Position numbers and translations under genes: made by a program | NCBI GenBank assembly: GCA_028684915.1 | Contig: JAQUEZ010000119.1 | Coordinates: forward strand, 1-17,753 | DNA: 17,753 nucleotides | Source: Desulfobulbus sp. | Lineage (GTDB): Bacteria; Desulfobacterota; Desulfobulbia; Desulfobulbales; Desulfobulbaceae | Direction: 5' to 3' | Notes under the pieces: generated by a model | The model's input: only the letters and a program-made list of their open reading frames with translations | What the model was told of the DNA's origin: nothing | Database searches by the model: none | In this document: positions 1-8,287 of the stretch, piece by piece | Layout of the letters: each line of letters begins with the position of its first letter | Position numbering within the stretch: position 1 is the stretch's first letter

Positions 1-291
1 TCAGAAATGCCGAAATCCATTGTGCTGCAAGGGATTCGAGGGAATACCGAATCGTCAGAGCTAGTAGCTTGATATATGCAATCGATTTTCCTGTTCTTTT
101 TCTTGGCGTATATCAATATTTACCTTTACAAAAAATAAAAATGGCGGTATCAATCTGTAAAAAGAAAAGCAAATTGCAAAATTGAATTTTGTTTGCAGTT
201 CAGGAAATTGTTTAATTGTTAGTGACAAGAATTGAATTTTGGAAAATGTTTCCCTTTTCGATGTTTGACAACTTTACGAAAGGGGAAAGAG
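1..291. other. Noncoding leader upstream of the trb operon
   Basis: No convincing gene is visible here. Frame 1 stays open only from the left edge to a TGA at 70-72 (ending ...TESSELVA), which could be the last residues of an upstream gene but is too short to judge. Frame 3 is open to about 185 but has no start and an unlikely composition. The rest is AT-rich and holds the repeated AATTGAATTTTG motif. I expect the trb operon promoter here, but no good -35/-10 pair stands out. A TTGACA at about 266-271 lacks a usable -10 before the gene at 292. Confidence 0.5.
177..241. repeat. Palindrome plus direct repeat, possible operator
   Basis: CAAAATTGAATTTTG at 177-191 is a perfect palindrome around a central G. 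Its right part, AATTGAATTTTG, is repeated exactly at 230-241, 50 bp further on (about five helical turns). The position just before the first gene of the operon suggests a regulator site. The function is inferred, and the AT-rich background weakens the case. Confidence 0.4.
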
Positions 292-600
292 ATGAAAGGT
301 TTGACCACACAAAACGAAATCGAAATTTTGCAAGAGTTAGGTCTGGATCTGTCGAACGTAATCATTCGACGCGATGAGGCGAGTTGCAAATGGTTCCTCG
401 AAATCCACGTAAGTCTACCTCACCAAGAAGAGCAAATTTATTATCTCGAAAGGGTGCGTGGCGGAAGGCGAGTTTTTGCACATCTGGAAGATGCTATTAG
501 GCAAGCTAGGTCGAGGTTTAAAGATATAAAACATCTTCGAATTATGTTTGACGACATAATTTTCACAACGGAAAAGCCTGATGGTAAAGATGGATCATGA
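292..600 (+). CDS. Small hypothetical protein preceding trbB (102 aa)
   Basis: I do not recognise this gene with confidence. The start at 292 is chosen because AAAGGGGAAAGAG lies directly upstream; the in-frame start at 232 would read through the AT-rich leader and has no ribosome-binding site. The predicted protein is soluble, with no signal peptide or membrane segment. It begins with an acidic helix (TQNEIEILQELGLDLS), continues with strand-like segments (VIIRRDEASCKWFLEIHVSL) and has a charged middle (RVRGGRRVFAHLEDAIRQAR). It resembles small plasmid accessory or partition-associated proteins only in general character. Its stop overlaps trbB by 20 nt, so it is probably the first gene of the trb operon and coupled to trbB. 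In RP4 the regulator trbA occupies this side of trbB, but this protein has no clear helix-turn-helix. Confidence 0.7.
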   Translation: MKGLTTQNEIEILQELGLDLSNVIIRRDEASCKWFLEIHVSLPHQEEQIYYLERVRGGRRVFAHLEDAIRQARSRFKDIKHLRIMFDDIIFTTEKPDGKDGS

Positions 601-1549
601 AGTAAATCCAAGTGTAAAAGAAAGGGCTATTGAAAAATTGCGCCGCGATCTTGGCCCTATCGTTGTAAAAGCCCTAGCCGATCCACGTACTGTGGAAGTT
701 TTGCTGAATGCTGATGGAGCATTATGGCAGGAAAAGTTAGGAGAAAAAATGGTGCGCATAGGCACGATGAGCCCTCAACGTGCTACAGCTGTACTCAATA
801 CGGTAGCCGGATATCACGGTAAAACAGTAACTCGTTTTAGTCCGTTGATAGAAGGTGAACTTCCATTAGATGGCTCGCGTTTCGCTGGTCAACTCCCACC
901 TGTTGTTCAAGAGCCTACTTTTGCAATCAGAAAGAAAGCTGTTTCTGTTTTTACATTGGATCAATATTTAGAACAAAACATAATGACAGGTTTGCAAATT
1001 TCCTGTGTTAAGCAAGCTATTGCTGATCACAAAAACATTTTGGTTATAGGGGGCACTGGTTCAGGGAAAACTACATTAGTAAATGCAATTATTCAAGAAA
1101 TGGTCGTATGCAATCCATCAGAGCGAGTTTGTATTATAGAAGATACTGGAGAAATTCAATGCACGGCTGAAAATTGTGTCCAGTATCATACGACATTGGA
1201 AGTAACAATGACGATGTTGCTAAAAACTATTTTGCGGATGCGTCCGGATAGGATTTTGGTTGGGGAGGTGAGAGGTCCAGAAGCATTAGATTTATTAGAC
1301 GCATGGAACACCGGTCACGAAGGAGGGGCAGCAACATTACATGCTAATGATGAAATATCGGCGTTGTTGAGACTGAAATCATTGATAACAAGAAATAGCG
1401 CTGCGCCAAGTGACATAGAATCACTGATAGGTGAAGCTGTACACACAATTGTACACATATCAAGAACACCAGAGGGTAGGGCCGTTCAGGGCATAGTTGA
1501 TGTATTAGGCTTCGAAAACGGTAAATATATAACAAAACGTATAGTGTAG
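581..1549 (+). CDS. trbB: Conjugal transfer ATPase TrbB (VirB11 family)
   Basis: TrbB is the hexameric cytoplasmic traffic ATPase that powers pilus assembly and switching of the type IV secretion channel at the inner membrane. The 322-residue protein matches the usual family length of about 320. Visible motifs are the Walker A GGTGSGKT at residues 157-164, the Asp box IIEDTGEIQ at 185-193, the Walker B-like ILVGEVRGPEAL at about 225-236 and the His box GHEGGAATLHA at 245-255. The N-terminal domain (residues 1-130) precedes the RecA-like domain, as in VirB11 proteins. The start at 581 lies inside the preceding gene, with GGAAA six bases upstream; a second ATG at 590 is possible. It is the first core gene of the operon, followed nine bases later by trbC. 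Confidence 0.97.
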   Translation: MVKMDHEVNPSVKERAIEKLRRDLGPIVVKALADPRTVEVLLNADGALWQEKLGEKMVRIGTMSPQRATAVLNTVAGYHGKTVTRFSPLIEGELPLDGSRFAGQLPPVVQEPTFAIRKKAVSVFTLDQYLEQNIMTGLQISCVKQAIADHKNILVIGGTGSGKTTLVNAIIQEMVVCNPSERVCIIEDTGEIQCTAENCVQYHTTLEVTMTMLLKTILRMRPDRILVGEVRGPEALDLLDAWNTGHEGGAATLHANDEISALLRLKSLITRNSAAPSDIESLIGEAVHTIVHISRTPEGRAVQGIVDVLGFENGKYITKRIV

Positions 1550-1558
1550 GAGAGTGTA

Positions 1559-1954
1559 ATGGAAAAAAAATGGCTTGGGGAAAAAAACAATGTGGCAGTG
1601 ATGACAATAGGGATAATTACTTTGCTATGCATTGTAGCAAATGTTGATTCGGCCTTTGCTTCCAGTACGGCTGGCGGTGGTCTTCCATTTGATAGTTGGT
1701 TTACCAATATTCGTACATCAGTAACAGGGCCGTTTGCTTTTACTGCCTCGATTGTTGGAATTGTCGGTGCCGGCGCGACATTGATATTCGGCGGTGACAT
1801 GAATGGCTTTTTGAGAACTATTATTTTCATCGTTCTTGTATTGAGTTTTCTCGTTGCCGCACAGAATACACTCACAGCAATAACTGGAACTGGAGCAGAG
1901 ATTTGCACAATCTCAAATTCATTGGCTGATCGACTTTACATAAGGATTTCATAA
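1559..1954 (+). CDS. trbC: Conjugative pilin precursor TrbC (VirB2 family)
   Basis: This is the major pilin precursor, 131 residues. It has an unusually long signal peptide ending at AFA (residues 32-34). A mature core with two hydrophobic segments (about 57-78 and 86-101) follows, then a hydrophilic tail. The mature N-terminus SSTAGGGLPFDSW closely resembles the start of the RP4 TrbC pilin as I recall it (SEGTGGSLPYESW). RP4 TrbC is trimmed at both ends and closed head-to-tail into a 78-residue ring by the TraF peptidase. Here the stretch from Ser35 to Gly112, just before AEI, is also exactly 78 residues. The ribosome-binding site AGGAGAG lies before the ATG. The gene sits between trbB and trbD as expected. 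No traF-like peptidase is present in the window. Confidence 0.95.
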   Translation: MEKKWLGEKNNVAVMTIGIITLLCIVANVDSAFASSTAGGGLPFDSWFTNIRTSVTGPFAFTASIVGIVGAGATLIFGGDMNGFLRTIIFIVLVLSFLVAAQNTLTAITGTGAEICTISNSLADRLYIRIS

Positions 1955-1956
1955 CA

Positions 1957-2268
1957 ATGGCACTTCGCACGATCCCCATCAGAAGAGCAGGCAATCGAGA
2001 TAACCTTTTCATGGGTGGGGATCGTGAACTGGTTATGTTTTCAGGATTGTTAGCTGCTGTTTTAATCTTTGCGGCCCAAGATTGGACCGCAGCAATGATA
2101 GGTGTAGCGATGTGGATTGCATCGTTATGGATTTTACGGAAGATGGCAAAATCTGATCCTAAAATGAGGTTTGTATATTTAAGAAGTCGAAAATATAGGT
2201 CGTATTACGCACCCAGGGCAACGCCTTTCAGGATAAATTCAGCTACTCAAGGGAAACAATACAAATGA
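1957..2268 (+). CDS. trbD: Inner-membrane protein TrbD (VirB3 family)
   Basis: This 103-residue protein is a small VirB3-type inner-membrane component that works with the TrbE ATPase in pilus assembly. The sequence opens with the typical TIPIRRAGNRDNLFMGGDREL stretch, followed by two closely spaced hydrophobic segments (about residues 28-41 and 44-60). A basic C-terminal tail is rich in Arg, Lys and Tyr. It starts two bases after the trbC stop, with AAGGA at about 1941-1945 as a ribosome-binding site, and its stop overlaps the trbE start by four bases (ATGA). That overlap fits the close pairing of VirB3 and VirB4, which are fused in some systems. Confidence 0.93.
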   Translation: MALRTIPIRRAGNRDNLFMGGDRELVMFSGLLAAVLIFAAQDWTAAMIGVAMWIASLWILRKMAKSDPKMRFVYLRSRKYRSYYAPRATPFRINSATQGKQYK

Positions 2269-4805
2269 TCACAACAATTAGTGTGCTCGTTGCTTTAATT
2301 GGTTCCATTTTAATAATTGGATTGTTTGTAAAAATGCAAACAGCGAACAAAGATTTACGAATAAAAAAATACCGCAGCTCTGATGCAGGTTTAGCAGATT
2401 TGTTAAATTATGCAGCAGTGGTTGATGATGGAGTGATCGTCGGTAAAAACGGTTCCTTTATGGCTGCATGGTATTATCAAGGAACTGATAACGCAAGTGC
2501 GACTGATGCCGAGCGAGAAGTTATATCTTTCCGTATAAATCAAGCTTTAGCAAATTTAGGGACAGGGTGGATGATCCATGTCGATGCAGTTAGGATACCT
2601 GCCCCTAATTACAGTGATCGAGAATTATCAAGTTTTCCTGATCGAATTTCTGCTGCTGTAGATCAGGAGAGAAGACAATTTTTTGAAAGTCTCGGCGAAC
2701 TTTACGAAGGATTCTTCATCATAACTGTAACATGGTTTCCCCCTATACTGGCTGAGAGAAAGTTTGTCGAATTGATGTTTGATGATGACACTGAAATTTT
2801 TAATAAAAAACACCGTACTCGGCAGTTGATTGAACAATTCAAAAGGGAAGTCAAAAATATAGAATCACGTTTATCCTCTGCCGTTAATCTCGAACGTTTA
2901 AAGGGCGTTAAAAATTATCAAGAAAATGGAAGTTTAGTAACGCATGATCAATTTTTGCAATGGCTTCAATTCTGTGTTACCGGTTTGAATCACCCTATTC
3001 AATTGCCAAGTAATCCTATGTACATAGATTGTTTGATTGGCGGTCAAGAATTATTTGCTGGAGTGATACCAAAAATTGGGAGGAATTTTATTCAAGCAGT
3101 TTCAATAGAAGGATTTCCCATGGAGTCGTATCCAGGCATTCTTTCTTTATTAGCAGAATTGCCAATCGAATATAGATGGTCTTCAAGATTTATATTTTTA
3201 GATCATCATGAAGCAATTGCACATCTGGAAACGTTCCGTAAAAAATGGAAACAGAAAATACGCGGTTTTTTTGATCAAGTTTTCAACACAAATAGCGCTT
3301 ATGTGGATGAAGATGCTGTATCAATGGTAAGCGATGCTACATCGGCTATTGCTGAGACAAATAGTGGGTTGGTTTCGCAGGGATACTATACCAGCGTAAT
3401 TGTTTTAATGAGCGAAAATCGTGATAACGTTGAACATAATTCTAGAAGAATAGAAAAAGCTATAAATTCATTAGGTTTTTCCGCAAGAGTTGAAAGCATA
3501 AATACAATGGAAGCTTATTTAGGATCACTTCCAGGTCATGGCGTTGAAAATGTAAGGCGACCATTAATAAATACTATGAATTTATCTGATTTGCTTCCAA
3601 CCAGTACCATATGGACTGGTGAAAATTGTGCTCCATCGCCTTTATTCAGGTCGAAATCTCCAGCTTTACTTCATGGAGTAACGAATGGTAAGTCTCCGTT
3701 TAGATTTAATTTACACGTTAGAGATTTGGGTCATGGTATCATTTTTGGCCCTACTCGTACTGGTAAATCTACAAAGTTAGGGCTAATTGCCTTGCAGTGG
3801 TTGCGATACCCAGAAGCACGAATATTTGCTTTTGATAAAGGCATGTCTATGTACCCAACCTGTAAAGGAGCAGGTGGAAAGCATTATACTATTGCGTCGA
3901 GTTCTGACAATTTATCGTTCGCTCCTTTATCAAAACTTGATACTCGGACAAGAAGGGCTTGGGCTGGGGAATGGATAAATACTATTCTCTCGTTAAATGG
4001 TGTTGAAACTACACCGCAGCAAAGAAATGAAATAGCAAATGCAATTACAAATATGCACGAAAGTGAATCAAAAACATTATCAGAATTCACCGTTACAGTT
4101 CAAGACGAAATTATTCGTGAAGCTTTAAAGCCCTACACCGTTGATGGAGCTATGGGCCATCTGTTGGATTCTGAAAATGATGGCCTTGATCTTGAAAGAT
4201 TTATGACATTCGAAATAGAAGTTCTTATGGGACTAGGTGAGCGATTTGCTTTACCAGTTTTGTTGTATCTCTTTCGACGAATTGAAGAATCATTAAACGA
4301 AAAAGATAATAATCCGACGCTTCTCATTCTTGACGAAGCTTGGTTGATGCTTGGTCATCCTGCATTCAAAGATAAAATCGAAGAATGGCTACGCTCTATG
4401 GCAAAGAAGAATTGTTCAGTTTTAATGGCTACGCAAAGTATTTCTGAGGCTGTAAAATCTGGAATATTAGACATCATCATCGAATCGACAGCTTGTCAGA
4501 TATATTTAGCAAACCCGAATGCACGAGATGAAAACACTTCAGAAGTCTATAAAAGAATGGGGTTAAACCCACGTCAAATAGACATAATCGCTTCAGCTAC
4601 ACCAAAACGCGATTATTACTATGTCTCTGAAAAGGGCCGCAGGATTTATCAATTAGCACTTGGGCCTTTAGCGTTGGCTTTTGTTGGATCAACAGATAAG
4701 GAGTCGATAGCCACCATTAAAAAATTGGAAGTAACCTTTGGTGATCAATGGATTGAGAAGTGGTTAGATATAAAAGGTCTAAATTTGAAAGATTACGAGG
4801 TGTAA
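2265..4805 (+). CDS. trbE: Conjugal transfer ATPase TrbE (VirB4 family)
   Basis: TrbE is the large VirB4-type ATPase at the cytoplasmic base of the secretion channel, needed for pilin extraction and substrate transfer. At 846 residues it has the usual family length. A hydrophobic segment at residues 5-23 (VLVALIGSILIIGLFV) suggests membrane anchoring. The N-terminal CagE/TrbE/VirB domain spans roughly residues 60-400. The C-terminal RecA-like ATPase domain carries Walker A GPTRTGKST at about 495-503, Walker B TLLILDEAW at about 682-690, and the following sensor-like region SVLMATQSISEAV. It overlaps trbD by four bases and is followed by trbF after three bases. The reading frame is intact, with no missing motif. 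Confidence 0.97.
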   Translation: MITTISVLVALIGSILIIGLFVKMQTANKDLRIKKYRSSDAGLADLLNYAAVVDDGVIVGKNGSFMAAWYYQGTDNASATDAEREVISFRINQALANLGTGWMIHVDAVRIPAPNYSDRELSSFPDRISAAVDQERRQFFESLGELYEGFFIITVTWFPPILAERKFVELMFDDDTEIFNKKHRTRQLIEQFKREVKNIESRLSSAVNLERLKGVKNYQENGSLVTHDQFLQWLQFCVTGLNHPIQLPSNPMYIDCLIGGQELFAGVIPKIGRNFIQAVSIEGFPMESYPGILSLLAELPIEYRWSSRFIFLDHHEAIAHLETFRKKWKQKIRGFFDQVFNTNSAYVDEDAVSMVSDATSAIAETNSGLVSQGYYTSVIVLMSENRDNVEHNSRRIEKAINSLGFSARVESINTMEAYLGSLPGHGVENVRRPLINTMNLSDLLPTSTIWTGENCAPSPLFRSKSPALLHGVTNGKSPFRFNLHVRDLGHGIIFGPTRTGKSTKLGLIALQWLRYPEARIFAFDKGMSMYPTCKGAGGKHYTIASSSDNLSFAPLSKLDTRTRRAWAGEWINTILSLNGVETTPQQRNEIANAITNMHESESKTLSEFTVTVQDEIIREALKPYTVDGAMGHLLDSENDGLDLERFMTFEIEVLMGLGERFALPVLLYLFRRIEESLNEKDNNPTLLILDEAWLMLGHPAFKDKIEEWLRSMAKKNCSVLMATQSISEAVKSGILDIIIESTACQIYLANPNARDENTSEVYKRMGLNPRQIDIIASATPKRDYYYVSEKGRRIYQLALGPLALAFVGSTDKESIATIKKLEVTFGDQWIEKWLDIKGLNLKDYEV

Positions 4806-4808
4806 AAT

Positions 4809-5513
4809 ATGAATTTATTTAATAAATCGAGAAATGAATTGCCAACTGAGAATCCATATTTAAACGCGCGGCGCACTTGGAACACTCATATTGGTAGCGC
4901 TTTCCAATATGGAAGTGTTGGTATTTGCCTTGGATTATTATGCCTAATGATTGCTTTAGCGTCTGTTGGTGGAATTATTTACATTGGAAGTCAATCAAAA
5001 ATTGTTCCACTCGTCTTTCAGCAAGACGGAACAAACAATATTATCTCTATGACTAAGGCAGAAAGCGTACCTCATGCAAAAGTAGATGATTACAGGACGG
5101 CAGTTGCTGATTTCATAACTAATATAAGATTAGTTACTCCAGATATCGAACTTCAACGTAAATCAATCTTAAAAACCTATTCATTTCTTGCAACGAATGA
5201 TCCAGCCACGAGTAAAGCAAACCAATTTTTGAACGGTTCAGAAAAAGTAAATCCATTCAACCGGGCTAAGGATGAAACAGTTAGCGTTCAATTAAAATCA
5301 ATCATCCTGCAATCGACTGATACATGGCAGGTGGATTGGCTGGAAACTGTTTATGACCGAGAAGGCGGAGTCAAAGGAACACCGTACACCATGAGGGCAC
5401 TGGTAACTATCTACCAAAATTTAGAAGTGGCGAATGAAATTAAATCTGATCAACTTTTTATGAATCCGCATTTCGTTTTTGTGAAAGACTACAATTGGTC
5501 AAAATTACTTTAA
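4809..5513 (+). CDS. trbF: Conjugal transfer protein TrbF (VirB8 family)
   Basis: TrbF is the bitopic VirB8-type inner-membrane protein that nucleates channel assembly through a periplasmic NTF2-like domain. The 234-residue protein has a short cytoplasmic N-terminus with ENPYLNARRTWN at residues 14-25, characteristic of TrbF. One membrane segment lies at about residues 37-60 (GICLGLLCLMIALASVGGII). A periplasmic domain of about 170 residues contains DDYRTAVADFITNIRLVTPD and, near the end, the MNPHFVFVKDYNWSKLL terminus. The ribosome-binding site GAGGTG is at about 4797-4802. It lies between trbE and trbG, as in RP4. Confidence 0.95.
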   Translation: MNLFNKSRNELPTENPYLNARRTWNTHIGSAFQYGSVGICLGLLCLMIALASVGGIIYIGSQSKIVPLVFQQDGTNNIISMTKAESVPHAKVDDYRTAVADFITNIRLVTPDIELQRKSILKTYSFLATNDPATSKANQFLNGSEKVNPFNRAKDETVSVQLKSIILQSTDTWQVDWLETVYDREGGVKGTPYTMRALVTIYQNLEVANEIKSDQLFMNPHFVFVKDYNWSKLL

Positions 5514-5524
5514 GGGGTCATCTT

Positions 5525-6415
5525 ATGAAACTTGCGCTTAAACTTGCTATATTGGCTTTTTTCACACCTATGGTCGTGTCTGCCGCTCCTAATAATGATA
5601 TTTTAGCGGATAAATATTTTTCAAAAAACGAACCGTCTCTCACCCCACAGGAGAAAGCTGCTATTGATATTGCTAATAAATTCCAAAAAGGCAATTACTC
5701 CAGCAAGCCCTTTGCCGGTCCGCACGGTTCTATAAATTACGTTTATACAATTGGGCAAATTGACGTGTTATGCGCGGTCCTACAAGTTTGTGATGTAGCT
5801 TTGCAGCCCGGTGAACAAGTGAATAATTTGAATATTGGTGATCCTCGCTTTCAAATTGAACCCGCTATTACCGGATTTGGGGAAAGTCAAACCTTGCATT
5901 TGTTAATAAAGCCTCTCGATGTTGGCCTTGATACAACCCTCGTTGTCACGACAAATAGAAGAACATATCATTTCAGAGTTCGCTCTAGTCGTGATAAATT
6001 TATGCCTTATGTTGATTTTACTTATCCAGAAGATGCCATTGCAAAATGGCAAGCTATTCGAGATAAAAAAGTCGAACACATCAAGGATAATACAATTCCA
6101 TCTACCAATGAATATCTTGGTGATCTTGATTTCCAATATCAAATTGATGGATCTACTCGCTGGACCCCAACCAGAGTATACAATGATGGCAAGAAAACCA
6201 TTATTGAAATGCCTTATTCTATGCAACAAACTGAAGCGCCAACTCTATTGGTTATTCGTAAGGAAGGTGGCATTTTTACGGATGATGACATCCAAATGGT
6301 TAATTATCGCCTGCAAGGGAATCGATATATTGTTGACAGCGTTTTTGACAAAGCCATGCTTATTGCTGGTGTAGGTTCAAATCAGGACAAAGTTACCATT
6401 ACGAGAGGTAAATAA
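5525..6415 (+). CDS. trbG: Conjugal transfer protein TrbG (VirB9/CagX family)
   Basis: TrbG is the VirB9-type component of the outer-membrane core complex. I chose the ATG at 5525 because AAGGGG precedes it and it opens directly into a signal peptide (MKLALKLAILAFFTPMVVSA, cleavage before APNN). The in-frame start at 5495 would lie inside trbF and bury the signal sequence. The mature protein of about 276 residues shows the CagX/VirB9 layout. An N-terminal beta domain contains GSINYVYTIGQIDVLCAVLQ and the region around residues 85-165. A C-terminal domain contains the typical YQIDGSTRWTPTRVYNDGKK segment with YIVDSVFDKAMLIAGVG near the end. Two nearby Cys residues (VLCAVLQVCDV) may form a disulphide. 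The stop overlaps trbH by one base (TAATG). Confidence 0.95.
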   Translation: MKLALKLAILAFFTPMVVSAAPNNDILADKYFSKNEPSLTPQEKAAIDIANKFQKGNYSSKPFAGPHGSINYVYTIGQIDVLCAVLQVCDVALQPGEQVNNLNIGDPRFQIEPAITGFGESQTLHLLIKPLDVGLDTTLVVTTNRRTYHFRVRSSRDKFMPYVDFTYPEDAIAKWQAIRDKKVEHIKDNTIPSTNEYLGDLDFQYQIDGSTRWTPTRVYNDGKKTIIEMPYSMQQTEAPTLLVIRKEGGIFTDDDIQMVNYRLQGNRYIVDSVFDKAMLIAGVGSNQDKVTITRGK

Positions 6416-6891
6416 TGAAAAAAATTAAACACATTTTTTGGTTATTACAGATTTTGATTGTTTTGATTAGTGGTTGCTCCCGGCAACATTATGGAAATTA
6501 TTCAGATTTGTCATCTGAGCAAAACACCGTTATGGCTACCTCTACTGTATCAAGACTTTCCACCCTGTATCCACCGGCCTTGACTCAAATATCAATGAAG
6601 ACTGCTGCTAAAGATTTTTTCGGCCAATCACTTGTAAATCAATTACGTGATCGTGGATATTCAGTTCAGGAATTTTCTGAAAAGAAAAGAGATCATAAAG
6701 CCGAAATTTCTTCAACTGATGGCCCAAAATCATCAAACTCTATTGATTTGAGTTATATAGTTGATAATCCTGGTATCCAAAATTTTTATAGAGTGACAAT
6801 TAATGTTGGCGATCAATCTATCAGTCGTGGGTTCGTCGTTGATAACAGTGGGAAAATAACTTCTGCTGGTGCCTGGGTTAGAAAGGAGTAA
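6415..6891 (+). CDS. trbH: Outer-membrane lipoprotein TrbH (VirB7-like role)
   Basis: This 158-residue lipoprotein probably anchors the TrbG/TrbI core complex to the outer membrane. Its N-terminus is a lipoprotein signal sequence with lipobox LISGC (residues 17-21), giving Cys21 as the lipidated residue. The length fits RP4 TrbH (about 160 residues) and is much larger than Agrobacterium VirB7. The mature part contains SRLSTLYPPALTQISMKTA and FFGQSLVNQLRDRGYSVQEF, resembling a small periplasmic alpha/beta domain seen in TrbH proteins. It starts on the last base of the trbG stop codon and is followed within four bases by trbI, so translation is likely coupled. Confidence 0.9.
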   Translation: MKKIKHIFWLLQILIVLISGCSRQHYGNYSDLSSEQNTVMATSTVSRLSTLYPPALTQISMKTAAKDFFGQSLVNQLRDRGYSVQEFSEKKRDHKAEISSTDGPKSSNSIDLSYIVDNPGIQNFYRVTINVGDQSISRGFVVDNSGKITSAGAWVRKE

Positions 6892-6895
6892 TGCC

Positions 6896-8269
6896 ATGAC
6901 TACCGAAAACATGTCTCCAGATTTGTCACCTAATAGCGTTAAGCCTTCTGGTGTTAGGCGCGTTAATAATTTACCTTTAATCATCGCTGCTTTTGCTCTT
7001 GTTGTATTTATTGCAATGATCGCTTTTGTTGCCGTAAAGCGGGCAAATTATACAAAATCAGCGGAAACGGATGTAACGGAAAATTCAAAAACAAATATCA
7101 GCACCAATTCGATGGCGCAAGAGGTTCTCGGTGATCATGTTTCGGGAATCGTTCCTTCAACACCAACTCCAAAACCTAATGCCCCGGATTTAAATGTCCC
7201 TGTTGCTCCAGTGGTTAATTTGGATGCCCCTCCTACACCCCCTCGTTTAAATCCTGATAATAAAAACAACAATGCGCCGGATTCGGATGAACAAAGGATA
7301 TACCAAGCAAAAGCTCGTGCACTTGAAGAGGCTATCCAGTCCAAAACTAATATCAGCTTGCCAAACCAATTAAACGCTAAACCTGGGGTGGCTAATTCAT
7401 CACCACCCCAAACAAGGCAAGAAATGATCGAAAGGCTTGCTGACGTTCAGCGTCAAATAGGTTCATCAACCTCGAATGATCCAAACGCCGCTTACCAAAC
7501 AAGGCTTAGTCAAATTCAGAATAGTTTAAACAATGGTGGTGGTCTTTCTGGTAATGATTCGAGTTTTCAACTCATGACCAATTCATCACCGAAAAATGAG
7601 TTGCAATCTTTTGACAAATCTAACCAGGGTGATCGATGGGCGCTCAATGAATCTGTTCAGGCCCCAAAATCGCAATTTGAATTCAGAGCTGGGGGGGTGA
7701 TCCCAGGTGTAATGATTAGTGGGATCAATTCCGACTTGCCGGGTCAAATAATGGGCCAGGTGTCCCAAGATGTTTTCGACACTGCTACGGGTAAATATTT
7801 ATTGATTCCGCAAGGCACGCGATTGATTGGTTCCTATTCGAACAATGTCGTTTATGGGCAAACAGGAGTATTCATTGCTTGGCAACGTTTGGTGTTTCCT
7901 GACGGAAAAGCCCTCGATATCGGGTCTATGCCCGGTGCCGACGGTGCCGGTTATGCAGGGTTCAGAGATCAAGTGAACAATCATTATTTCCGAATATTTG
8001 GCTCTGCTTTTCTCATGTCTGGTATTACAGCAGGGGTGGCCTATTCTCAAGATAAGTACAGCAATACCGACTCCGACAATCCAACCATGTCCAGCGAAAT
8101 GAGCCAAGCCCTTGGACAGCAATTTGGGCAAGTTGCGGCGAGAATGATTGAAAAAAATCTAAACATCGCCCCGACATTAGAAATTCGTCCCGGATACCGG
8201 TTCAATATTATCGCTATCAAGGATCTTGCTTTCACAGGGCCTTACAGTGGCTTTGATTATAAATTATAA
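6896..8269 (+). CDS. trbI: Conjugal transfer protein TrbI (VirB10 family)
   Basis: TrbI is the VirB10-type protein that spans the inner membrane, periplasm and outer membrane and senses ATP energy in the channel. I chose the ATG at 6896 because AAGGAG at 6883-6888 is well placed; an in-frame GTG at 6869 lies inside trbH. The 457-residue product has a short cytoplasmic N-terminus and one membrane segment at about residues 26-47. A proline-rich periplasmic linker follows (about 90-130, STPTPKPNAPDLNVPVAP). The C-terminal beta-barrel domain (about 250-450) carries the family signature KYLLIPQGTRLIGSYSNNV and QRLVFPDGKALDIGSMPGAD. The hydrophobic helix FGSAFLMSGITAGVAYS lies where VirB10 proteins insert into the outer membrane. 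Confidence 0.96.
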   Translation: MTTENMSPDLSPNSVKPSGVRRVNNLPLIIAAFALVVFIAMIAFVAVKRANYTKSAETDVTENSKTNISTNSMAQEVLGDHVSGIVPSTPTPKPNAPDLNVPVAPVVNLDAPPTPPRLNPDNKNNNAPDSDEQRIYQAKARALEEAIQSKTNISLPNQLNAKPGVANSSPPQTRQEMIERLADVQRQIGSSTSNDPNAAYQTRLSQIQNSLNNGGGLSGNDSSFQLMTNSSPKNELQSFDKSNQGDRWALNESVQAPKSQFEFRAGGVIPGVMISGINSDLPGQIMGQVSQDVFDTATGKYLLIPQGTRLIGSYSNNVVYGQTGVFIAWQRLVFPDGKALDIGSMPGADGAGYAGFRDQVNNHYFRIFGSAFLMSGITAGVAYSQDKYSNTDSDNPTMSSEMSQALGQQFGQVAARMIEKNLNIAPTLEIRPGYRFNIIAIKDLAFTGPYSGFDYKL

Positions 8270-8287
8270 ACATAACGGAGGCTTACC

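Noticed and set aside
3..185. Open + strand frame at the left edge
   Set aside because: It has no start, an unlikely composition and AT-rich noncoding character; it cannot be tied to a gene.
266..271. TTGACA as -35 of the trb promoter
   Set aside because: The matching -10 would fall at or beyond the start codon at 292, and no TATAAT-like hexamer is present.
1344..1908. Two - strand reading frames opposite trbB/trbC
   Set aside because: They lie antisense to clear genes, lack ribosome-binding sites, and their composition is that of a reversed membrane-protein sequence.
5919..6374. 151-codon + strand frame inside trbG
   Set aside because: It is an out-of-frame shadow of the VirB9-type gene, with no own start signal and an implausible protein.
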